Source: Pseudomonadales bacterium (GTDB lineage: Bacteria > Pseudomonadota > Gammaproteobacteria > Pseudomonadales > Azotimanducaceae). Taken from it: a stretch of 64,000 bases of DNA. Position 1 is the stretch's first letter. Each line of letters starts with the position of its first letter. Position numbers and translations under genes: made by a program. Location of the stretch: assembly GCA_028281885.1 (NCBI GenBank), contig JANQJA010000003.1, positions 79,534 through 143,533 of the forward strand, given 5' to 3'. Under the pieces are notes generated by a model. The model saw nothing but the letters and a program-made list of their open reading frames with translations. It did not search any database and was not told the DNA's origin. Positions 44,413 through 51,427 of the stretch are shown here, one piece after another.

Positions 44413-45881
44413 GCCACGTTCGTCGATGGCTGCCTGATTCCTGGAACCCGCTATACAGTCTGGGTGCGGCTTCGTTCTACCTGTTCTGGATTGTTGCCGC
44501 TTCCGGCCTGTACCTGTTTGTGTTCTTCGAAACGAGCATTGATGGCGCCTATCTGTCCGTCGAGCACATCACCCATGAGCAGTATTACATTGGCCTTGTC
44601 ATGCGCGGCCTGCATCGATACGCGTCCGTAATGATGGCTGTTACTGTCACGGTACATCTGATACGTGAGCTGGTGCTTGGGCGTTTCACAGGTCCCAGGT
44701 GGTTCTCGTGGGTCAGTGGTGTGCCGCTCCTCTGGCTGTTGTTTGCCTCGGCCATCGGTGGCTACTGGCTGGTGTGGGACGAGCGGGCCCAGTATGTGGC
44801 GCTTGTGACAGCTCGTCTGTTTGATGCCTTGCCCATCGTGGTGGAGCCGATGGCATTCGGGTTTATTGACAATGCCACTGTGAGCGATCGCTTTTTCACA
44901 CTGCTCATTTTCTTGCACGTGGGCATTCCCCTGTCGTTGCTGCTCGGCATGTTTATTCACATCAAGCGAATCAACAATGCGTCTATCTTCCCGCCACGCC
45001 AGTATGCGGCATGGCTCCTTGCCTGCCTGATCGTTGTTTCGCTTGCGGTGCCTGCCACGAGCCTGGGTCCGGCTGACCTTGACGCGCCACTGCGGCAGGT
45101 CGAGATTGACTGGTTCTACATGAATTTCTATCCGCTCATCGATCAACTTGGCCCGACGCCGGTGTGGCTCGCGCTGCTCGGGGTGACGGGCGTGCTCATG
45201 GCGCTGCCCCTGATGGTAAGACCGAAGAAGATGCCGATCGCCGCGGTTGATCCGGATTTTTGCAACGGCTGTGGCTGGTGCTTTGCTGATTGCCCCTACG
45301 AGGCGATTTATATGAAGCCCCATGACTACAAGCCCAACCACGAACAGGCTGTTGTGATCGCCGATAGCTGCGTTGGTTGCGGGATATGTGCCGGTGCCTG
45401 TCCTTCTGCGACACCGTTCAAGAGTTTTAACCAGGCGAATAGTGGTATCGACCTCATCGGAACGAAGAATGTCGATTTGCTGAGTATGGTGCGTGAAGAC
45501 CTGGGCGCACGAGAAAAAAAGGGGCGAATTCTGGTTGTCGGATGCCATCATGGCGTTGACCTGACCAGGCTGGAGGAGGCGGATACCACGACCATGACGT
45601 TGGAGTGCATTGGTCAGCTGCCGCCCTCCTATATGGACTTCCTCTGCCGTCGAGAAAGCCTGGATGCGGTACTGCTGACCGGATGTAGCGAGGGGAACTG
45701 TTTCTATCGACTCGGCATCGACTTACAGGAACAGCGTTTGCTGAGGTTGCGGGAACCGCACGTGAAGTTCAGCGATGTGAAGGAGAAAATAGAAAGGCTG
45801 TGGGTAGGGAAAGGTGGGGAAGAGGCCCTCAGGGAGGCCATTGAGCAAATCAGGGAGGAGCTTCGCAGTGAGATGGCGTGA
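44409..45881 (+). CDS. Cytochrome b / ferredoxin / MvhD-like fusion protein
   Basis: Three modules are joined in about 490 residues. The first 220 residues are a cytochrome b N-terminal-type domain with heme His in MRGLHRYASVMMAV, VHLIREL, LIFLHVGIPL and FIHIKRI. Next is a two-cluster ferredoxin with CNGCGWCFADCP and CVGCGICAGACP. The last 130 residues match the delta subunit of methyl-viologen hydrogenase (VVGCHHGVDL, LECIGQLPPS, LLTGCSEGNCFYRLG), a [2Fe-2S] electron transfer domain. TTG at 44409 overlapping the Sco stop is the likely start; ATG at 44376 is possible. A quinone-linked electron route is inferred from the modules. Confidence 0.85.
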   Translation: MSHVRRWLPDSWNPLYSLGAASFYLFWIVAASGLYLFVFFETSIDGAYLSVEHITHEQYYIGLVMRGLHRYASVMMAVTVTVHLIRELVLGRFTGPRWFSWVSGVPLLWLLFASAIGGYWLVWDERAQYVALVTARLFDALPIVVEPMAFGFIDNATVSDRFFTLLIFLHVGIPLSLLLGMFIHIKRINNASIFPPRQYAAWLLACLIVVSLAVPATSLGPADLDAPLRQVEIDWFYMNFYPLIDQLGPTPVWLALLGVTGVLMALPLMVRPKKMPIAAVDPDFCNGCGWCFADCPYEAIYMKPHDYKPNHEQAVVIADSCVGCGICAGACPSATPFKSFNQANSGIDLIGTKNVDLLSMVREDLGAREKKGRILVVGCHHGVDLTRLEEADTTTMTLECIGQLPPSYMDFLCRRESLDAVLLTGCSEGNCFYRLGIDLQEQRLLRLREPHVKFSDVKEKIERLWVGKGGEEALREAIEQIREELRSEMA

Positions 45882-46383
45882 ACTGACGATTCGCCATTGG
45901 GTCGTCATTTTGCTCGGCTCTGGCTTGATCATGGGAGCTGCAGGCATGTTCTCTCACTCGCCATCGGTCACGGTGGTTCCGGAACACAGCACCCAGCTCA
46001 AGCTGGTGGTGAGATACAGCGGTCAGCGGTTGGGCGAATGCGAACCGCTGGATGCCGATGCCCTCAGCAGGCTACCCGCCAATATGCGGCAACCGATCGT
46101 CTGCCCGCGGGAAAAGTCTCCCTTGTATGCGGAACTGGTGGTAGACGGGGAAACGCGTGTCGAAGCGACGATCGCGCCGTCTGGTATCCATCATGACGGT
46201 GTCATAGCCTTGTACCGGGAGCTTTCGGTACCTGTGGGCACGGTGCAGGTTACGATGAACATCCGCGACAGGGCAGATGTTCAGGAGTTCAGTCACGTCC
46301 TTCACCGGAAGTTAGAGCTGGATGCGGACCGGGTGGTGACGATCCATTTTTCCGATGACGGGTTTCGTGTAACGGGAGCCTAG
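45868..46383 (+). CDS. Membrane-anchored periplasmic protein of unknown function
   Basis: GTG at 45868 overlaps the end of the fusion gene by 14 bases and gives 171 aa: a single N-terminal helix (WVVILLGSGLIMGAAGMF) followed by a periplasmic beta-rich domain with two Cys (LGECEPLD and PIVCPREK) and several His. No family is recognised. A longer frame from 45814 lies inside the upstream gene. It is embedded in the oxidase-like cluster, 2 bases before the second subunit I homologue, so an assembly or accessory role for that complex is plausible. Confidence 0.68.
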   Translation: MRWRELTIRHWVVILLGSGLIMGAAGMFSHSPSVTVVPEHSTQLKLVVRYSGQRLGECEPLDADALSRLPANMRQPIVCPREKSPLYAELVVDGETRVEATIAPSGIHHDGVIALYRELSVPVGTVQVTMNIRDRADVQEFSHVLHRKLELDADRVVTIHFSDDGFRVTGA

Positions 46384-46384
46384 A

Positions 46385-47785
46385 GTGAGCGCAGCATTGG
46401 CGGACTACACGCTGGTTATCGACGAGGACACTCGCAGAGAGTGCGCGGTGCGCTGGATGTGGCTGTCAGTGCTGTCGTTGCTGGGTGCAGGGGTCTTCTC
46501 CGTGCTGCTGGTACTTGCGCGAACGCCGATGATTGGCGAGCGCCTTCCCTTCGTGGACTTTTTCCATACGGCGTTGGTGATTCATGTTGATCTCTCCGTG
46601 CTGGTCTGGATTCTGGCATTCGCCGGTGTGTTGTGGAGTCTCGCCGCCCGGCCGGGTTTTGTTTTCCTGAATCGGCTTGTCTTCGCGGTGATTTCGGTGG
46701 CCACGTTGCTGCTTGTTGCGGGTGCGTTTGTGCCGGATGCCGCGCCGATCATGGCCAACTATATTCCCGTGCTGGACAACGTCCTCTTTAAGAGCGGGCT
46801 GGTGCTGTTCGGGTTAGGCATTGGCGCCCAGGTCCTCACGGCGATGACCATTACACCACCGGTCGGGCTGGTTGTGAGTCGGCCCGGTGTCATCCGGTTT
46901 GGCCTCAATTGCGCAGCGATATCTGTGTTGATGGCGCTGCTGGCTTTCATCTGGTCGTGGATTGCATTGCCGTCAGAGTTTACGGCGGATGTCTACTATG
47001 AACTGCTTTTCTGGGGCGGCGGACATGTTCTGCAGTACACCTATACGTTGCTCATGATGGTGTGCTGGTTGTGGCTCGCCAGCGTGTCGCGCATTGATTT
47101 CCTGATGTCAGAACGAGTTGTGCTGCTCCTGTTTATTGCCGGTCTGTTCTCAGTGTTCCTGGCGCCCATTATCTACTATGCCTATGACGTGACTGACCCG
47201 GCGCATCGCCAGATGTTTACCTGGCTGATGAGTTTTGGTGGCAGTCTTGCCACATTTCCATTGGGGCTCGCGCTTTACATCGGCCTTGTACAAAAACGTC
47301 CGGAAGGCGACCGGGATCGATGTGCGCATTCCGCATTGATGTCATCGCTCTTGCTCTTTGCATGTGGCGGGTTGATCGGCTTCATGATTACCGGCAGCGA
47401 TGTCACCATACCTGCGCACTATCATGGTTGTATCGTTGGCGTGACGCTCGCCCTGATGGGCACCGCCTACGAAGTGGTTGATCGACTGGGTTTTCCGAAG
47501 GTCAGCTTCAAATGGGGAAACATTCAGCTCTGGGTCTACGGCGGCGGCCAGTTCCTGCATATTCTCGGCCTGGTGTGGTCCGGTGGCTATGGCGTGCAGA
47601 GAAAGACCGCAGGTGCGGCGCAGGGACTGGAGTCGATTGAGCAAATTGCTGGCATGGGGCTGATGGGTTTCGGTGGCTTGTTGTCCGCCGTGGGCGGTTT
47701 CATGTTTGTTGTCGTTGTCGTGAGGGCACTGATTGCAGATGCGGGCCGGGAATCTAGTGAGGTGGCTTTTGAGACTCGGCAGTAA
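46385..47785 (+). CDS. Second heme-copper subunit I homologue with altered CuB site
   Basis: A 466-aa protein with about twelve helices that aligns by eye to heme-copper subunit I. Kept: a helix II His (H67 in VIHVDL), a helix VI His with Tyr four residues later (H214 and Y218 in GGGHVLQYTY), and the helix X pair H345 and H347 (IPAHYHG). Changed: the helix VII CuB pair is Y264-Y265 (PIIYYAYDV), matching the His-His position of the first subunit I. So hemes may bind but a normal CuB cannot. It may be a distinct NO reductase type with another metal, or a heme-only electron-transfer subunit. It does not match canonical NorB, which has Glu residues and HHYFW. Confidence 0.75.
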   Translation: MSAALADYTLVIDEDTRRECAVRWMWLSVLSLLGAGVFSVLLVLARTPMIGERLPFVDFFHTALVIHVDLSVLVWILAFAGVLWSLAARPGFVFLNRLVFAVISVATLLLVAGAFVPDAAPIMANYIPVLDNVLFKSGLVLFGLGIGAQVLTAMTITPPVGLVVSRPGVIRFGLNCAAISVLMALLAFIWSWIALPSEFTADVYYELLFWGGGHVLQYTYTLLMMVCWLWLASVSRIDFLMSERVVLLLFIAGLFSVFLAPIIYYAYDVTDPAHRQMFTWLMSFGGSLATFPLGLALYIGLVQKRPEGDRDRCAHSALMSSLLLFACGGLIGFMITGSDVTIPAHYHGCIVGVTLALMGTAYEVVDRLGFPKVSFKWGNIQLWVYGGGQFLHILGLVWSGGYGVQRKTAGAAQGLESIEQIAGMGLMGFGGLLSAVGGFMFVVVVVRALIADAGRESSEVAFETRQ

Positions 47786-48188
47786 TCACCGTAACGGTTC
47801 GCTCGAGTCCTGCGAAGGCGGGGAGCGTTACCCTGACGCTGGTCGCGTCTCCTTCGACCCCGATTGCCCCGGTTTCATCGTCGGCTTCCATGAGTATGGC
47901 CTGTCCACCGCCCGGTGCCTTGCGGCCCATGGGGTTGAGCAATTGAACCCAGCCTTTCGAATCAGTCGGCAGCGGTTCGAGTCGGCCAGGCGCGGCGTCC
48001 GGGTCCGCATGGCGGGAGAAATTCGCCTCGATGGTTTTGATGGCTGTTCCGTACAAGGTGACAACCTTGAACCGGGACCGCTCGGGAACGTTGTCCATCG
48101 CCGTTGGCACCAGAATCGCGGGGACACCGAAGATCACAAAGAGCAGTACCACGGCTCCGGCGGCGATGAGTAACCGGTCTTGTTTCAT
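47754..48188 (-). CDS. Membrane-anchored periplasmic protein of unknown function, opposite strand
   Basis: The 144-aa minus-strand frame begins with a clear transmembrane helix (LLIAAGAVVLLFVIFGVPAI), then a soluble domain (VVTLYGTAIKTIEANFSRHA, VQLLNPMGRKAPGGGQAILM) with ordinary amino acid use. The overlapping plus-strand reading is rich in Arg, Gly and His with no domain features, so I prefer minus. It interrupts an otherwise plus-strand cluster and its end overlaps the second subunit I homologue by 32 bp. NPMGRKAPGG looks conserved-like, but no family is recognised. The initiation site is weak. Confidence 0.6.
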   Translation of the reverse strand: MKQDRLLIAAGAVVLLFVIFGVPAILVPTAMDNVPERSRFKVVTLYGTAIKTIEANFSRHADPDAAPGRLEPLPTDSKGWVQLLNPMGRKAPGGGQAILMEADDETGAIGVEGDATSVRVTLPAFAGLERTVTVITAESQKPPH

Positions 48189-48208
48189 CGTGACGAGTAT
48201 AACCGCTC

Positions 48209-48796
48209 ATGACAGCTGAATCCGTGAGGCGGGTAGCGCTTTGGGTGTTATCCACGGCGGTGTTGCTGGGGGTCGTATTTACCGCCCAGTACCATCGTGT
48301 GTCCCGTGAACCGGATCTGACGGAGCTTGGTTACTTTGCGCTGGAGGAACCTGGGCCCCGAGGGACCGGGCCGCTCTCCATGGAAGGAAGCTGGACGGTG
48401 GTTTTCTTCGGCTTTACGAGTTGCCCGGATGTTTGTCCGACGACATTGTCCGTGTTGAACCTCGCATTGGGAGATCTGGAGAATCCGCCGACAGTGCTAA
48501 TGGTCAGTGTGGATCCCAAGCGAGATGTACCTGAGCTCGTGGAAGGTTATGTGTCAGCATTCAATCCGAGCTTCAGAGGAATTTCCGTGACGGAGGAAGA
48601 GACGCGATCGCTCGCGAATCGATATGGTATTGCCTACGAAAAAGTATTCGACGAAACCGGAGATAACTACTTGATTGAACACAGCGGAGTGCTTGTCGTT
48701 TTAGATCCGGCGGGTCTGCATACTGGCTATATTCGACCGCCGCTTCATCCTGAGCAGATTCGTGATCTTGCCATCCTGCTGATGGGAGCCAGCTGA
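48209..48796 (+). CDS. SCO1/SenC-type copper chaperone
   Basis: A second Sco protein, 195 aa, with an N-terminal anchor (LWVLSTAVLLGVVFTAQY), the copper motif SCPDVCPTT within VVFFGFTSCP, and the distal His in LIEHSGVLVV. Unlike the first Sco at 43555 it has the usual N-terminal anchor and lacks a Met/His-rich segment. It overlaps the CtaA-like gene at ATGATG, suggesting joint production with heme A. Two Sco proteins for one CuA subunit suggest division into copper donor and thiol reductant. Confidence 0.9.
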   Translation: MTAESVRRVALWVLSTAVLLGVVFTAQYHRVSREPDLTELGYFALEEPGPRGTGPLSMEGSWTVVFFGFTSCPDVCPTTLSVLNLALGDLENPPTVLMVSVDPKRDVPELVEGYVSAFNPSFRGISVTEEETRSLANRYGIAYEKVFDETGDNYLIEHSGVLVVLDPAGLHTGYIRPPLHPEQIRDLAILLMGAS

Positions 48797-49728
48797 TGAT
48801 GAGATCTGCAACGGCAATCGCGCTGATCCTGAGCCTCTTGATGTCCGTATTGAGCGCCTATATTCGACTTGACGACTCTGGTATCGATTGCGAGCCCTGG
48901 CCGGCATGTTATGGGGTGGCCGTCGTCATTGACGACCAACCTGGTGTCACCATCTCGGCTGAGGATTCCAACAGGGGTCTGCGAGTCGTGCATCGTTTGA
49001 TGGCAAGTGCTTTCGGCATACTGATTCTTGGTGTTGCGACTGCGGCTGCATGGTACAGACGGGTGCTGGGCATCAGTTTGGTGTGGCCGATCACGGCGGT
49101 GGTGATTACTGTCGTGCTATCGCTGGTTGGCATGAATACACCCGATATTCATCGGCCGATTGTGACCACGACCAATCTTGTTGGCGGGATGTTGCTCGCA
49201 GTGGTCCTGCTTCATATGTATCTGGAACTGGGCACGCCAAGTTTGCGTTTTCCTTTCGATGCAAAGATCACGGCGGCGTCGCTGATGTTGATGATATTGC
49301 TGGTGGTCACCGGGGCCTGGGTCTCGGCCAACTTTGCAGCAGGTTCCTGCGAGGACAATTTCTTCTCGTGCGATCTTGGACCTGAGTCCAGGATCGCAGA
49401 CGCCTTTGATCCGGGCCGGGAGCTCCAGATTGAAGCGGGTAGCATTGTCACTTCACCGGCGAACGAATTCATCCTGCTCGTGCATCAGTCGACCGGCCCC
49501 ATTGCTGCCTTTGTTGTCATTTTTGTGGGTGTGGTTGCGGTCAGTGCTCGTGGATTTTCGATGTGGATGGCGGCACCGTCTGTTTGCCTTGCCGGCATTC
49601 TTGTTGTGACGTTTGTTGAGCTGGTAGACAAGTCAGTCGCTGCAGCCAGTGCGCACAATCTGCTGTCGCTGCTGCTGTTGCTGTCGCTCGTCTATCATCT
49701 CCATCGACAGCGACAGCCGGACCCATGA
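48796..49728 (+). CDS. COX15/CtaA-like heme A synthase
   Basis: CtaA/Cox15 oxidises the C8 methyl of heme O to give heme A. The 310-aa protein has eight helices in two halves. Conserved heme His occur in RVVHRLMAS, LLHMYLEL, LVHQSTGPIA and SAHNLLS. CEPWPACYG in the first loop and CEDNFFSC in the second are the usual disulfide-bearing loops. Its presence implies that a heme A is used by a subunit I here, though no ctaB (heme O synthase) is in the window. Divergence from well-known CtaA proteins is noticeable but ligands are present. Confidence 0.87.
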   Translation: MMRSATAIALILSLLMSVLSAYIRLDDSGIDCEPWPACYGVAVVIDDQPGVTISAEDSNRGLRVVHRLMASAFGILILGVATAAAWYRRVLGISLVWPITAVVITVVLSLVGMNTPDIHRPIVTTTNLVGGMLLAVVLLHMYLELGTPSLRFPFDAKITAASLMLMILLVVTGAWVSANFAAGSCEDNFFSCDLGPESRIADAFDPGRELQIEAGSIVTSPANEFILLVHQSTGPIAAFVVIFVGVVAVSARGFSMWMAAPSVCLAGILVVTFVELVDKSVAAASAHNLLSLLLLLSLVYHLHRQRQPDP

Positions 49729-49910
49729 TTGAAATCATCATCTACACAGTCTCCGGCATACTGTTGTATGTGATTGCTGACGCTGCCCTCAGTGCGATCG
49801 AGAAACTGCACGGTGAACCCATTCCACACAGAAGTGTGGTCTTCTTTATCATCATATTTCTGATGGCGGTCATTCTGTTTCAGGGCATCAATCTCGCCTA
49901 CAGCCAATAG
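49725..49910 (+). CDS. Small two-helix membrane protein (61 aa)
   Basis: ATG at 49725 overlaps the CtaA-like stop as ATGA, so it is translationally coupled. Two hydrophobic helices (IIIYTVSGILLYVIADAA and SVVFFIIIFLMAVILFQG) flank a polar loop (IEKLHGEPIPHR). No family is recognised. As the last gene of the nirS-to-ctaA cluster it could be a small subunit or assembly partner. Confidence 0.65.
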   Translation: MIEIIIYTVSGILLYVIADAALSAIEKLHGEPIPHRSVVFFIIIFLMAVILFQGINLAYSQ

Positions 49911-49938
49911 GCAGGCCGCGGATGGCGGGGCAGGTCTG

Positions 49939-51279
49939 CTAGCGGCCGAGTTTTCTGCGGATTTCCGCGTGTACCTCTGGCGTGATCGGAAACTTGTTGA
50001 GGATCAACGCGGCGAAGATCTGCAGTGTCCCTGGCAGCACACCATAAAGGAAGATGAGACCGCCAATCACAATGGGCGGTTGATCCACGTTCGGTACGTA
50101 TCCGACGTAATCAAGGCCCTGCAGACCGATGAAGATGGCGATCCCCACGGCCGCCTTGTCGATAAAGGACTGAATACCGACGAAAGCGCCTTCCCGTCTC
50201 TTGCCGGTCTCCAGTTCGTCCTGGTCGATCACATCGGCAATGACTGACGGACCCATCGCTGTGGTACAACCGGACGAAGTGCCCACCAGGAAGCCGAACA
50301 CGATCCACAGGATCCAGGTTCCCTCGTCGTAAAGGAGTGCGCCGAAATAGAACAGGCCGCCGCTCACCATGGCAATTTGCCAGGCGCGGACCTTGTTCGT
50401 TTTTGCGGCGAGTCGAATCCAGAAGGGTATCGCCAGCATGCTGCCGACCATGTAGGCGAGTACGACATATTGCACTGCCCATTCTGCCTTGATGACGTAC
50501 TTGGCCATATACAGGGCAAGGGGAGCGATAAAGCTGGCACCAATCAGGCTGATGAGATAGGTCGCCACCACGATCAGGTAGGCCCGATTCTTCAGCGTAA
50601 TCTTCATGCCCTCAAAAAACGGGAATATCTCAGCGTGTTCGATATCGTCTCGTTCGTGCAGTTTGGCAAAGGCAAAAACCAGGATGAGGGCAATCAGCGC
50701 ACCGGTGTACAGCGAGTAGACGGAGTAACCGCTGTGTTTGTCGCCGCCCATGCGCGAGATAAGGTAGACCGGCAGCATCATGCCGGCGATCGTGCCCAGT
50801 ACGGAGAGTATTTGTCTGACGCCAAACAGAATGTTTCGCTCGTCGTAGTCGGGCGTTAGCTCCATACCGAGCGACTGGTAGGGAACATAGAACAGGGTCC
50901 AGAAGGTATAGAGTGAGAGATAGCAGACGAGCAGGTAGATGAACTGCGACGTGGGACTCATCGACGCGTCCGGTGACCAGATCAGATAAAAAGACACCCA
51001 GATGGGGATCGAGGCGAGAAGTAGGTACGGTCTTCGCCGACCCCACCTTGAGCGCGTCTTGTCGGACAGATACCCCATGACCGGGTCGGTGATCGCGTCC
51101 CAGAAACGACCGATCAGAAAGACCCAGCTGAGCATGCCTGCCGTGATCGCCAGGTTGTCGGTGTAGAAGTTGGGCAGATAGATCCCGACCGAAATCAGCA
51201 CCAGCGAGGCCGGAAACGCCGGGAGTGCGTAGAAGGCGACCTGTAGTTTGGACAGGTGTTTTTGCCTTGATTCCCCCAA
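49939..51279 (-). CDS. MFS transporter, GPH (glycoside-pentoside-hexuronide:cation symporter) family
   Basis: A 446-aa, twelve-helix transporter with the GPH loop DPVMGYLSDKTRSRWGRRRP and GMELTPDYDERNILFGVRQI, both standard. The start is TTG at 51279, nine bases after GGGAGG. It shares an upstream region, with an FNR/DNR-type box, with the divergent molybdoenzyme operon. This suggests that it imports that enzyme's organic substrate or that it is co-induced by anoxia, but the substrate is unknown. It is distinct from the related symporter at 20339. Confidence 0.88.
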   Translation of the reverse strand: MGESRQKHLSKLQVAFYALPAFPASLVLISVGIYLPNFYTDNLAITAGMLSWVFLIGRFWDAITDPVMGYLSDKTRSRWGRRRPYLLLASIPIWVSFYLIWSPDASMSPTSQFIYLLVCYLSLYTFWTLFYVPYQSLGMELTPDYDERNILFGVRQILSVLGTIAGMMLPVYLISRMGGDKHSGYSVYSLYTGALIALILVFAFAKLHERDDIEHAEIFPFFEGMKITLKNRAYLIVVATYLISLIGASFIAPLALYMAKYVIKAEWAVQYVVLAYMVGSMLAIPFWIRLAAKTNKVRAWQIAMVSGGLFYFGALLYDEGTWILWIVFGFLVGTSSGCTTAMGPSVIADVIDQDELETGKRREGAFVGIQSFIDKAAVGIAIFIGLQGLDYVGYVPNVDQPPIVIGGLIFLYGVLPGTLQIFAALILNKFPITPEVHAEIRRKLGR

Positions 51280-51336
51280 CTGCTAATGCCTCCCATTTCG
51301 TTGTTTAAGCATACCCAGTGATGGACCACTCTTAGC

Positions 51337-51350
51337 TTGATCTGCGTCAA
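51337..51350. promoter_or_regulatory. FNR/DNR-type box upstream of the type II molybdoenzyme operon
   Basis: TTGATCTGCGTCAA matches TTGAT-N4-ATCAA with one mismatch in the second arm and shares the CTGCGTCAA half with the box at 34274. A TAATTT at 51373-51378 would place the box centre near -41, the class II activation position, for transcription towards the gene at 51428. Confidence 0.75.
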
Positions 51351-51427
51351 TTCAATCGCAGTGAGCGAGGCGTAATTTAGACGAATCGAATAATAATTCT
51401 GTTTTCGACTGAGTACGGCGGACAATA

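Noticed and set aside
44451..45551. Minus-strand frame of 366 codons opposite the cytochrome b fusion
   Set aside because: Antisense to recognised cytochrome b and ferredoxin motifs; very rich in His, Gln and Arg, as expected of a shadow.
47733..48173. Plus-strand open frame of 146 codons opposite the 144-aa anchored protein
   Set aside because: Its composition (Arg, Gly, His rich, no helix or motif) looks like an antisense shadow, while the minus-strand reading has a clean transmembrane helix and normal residue use.
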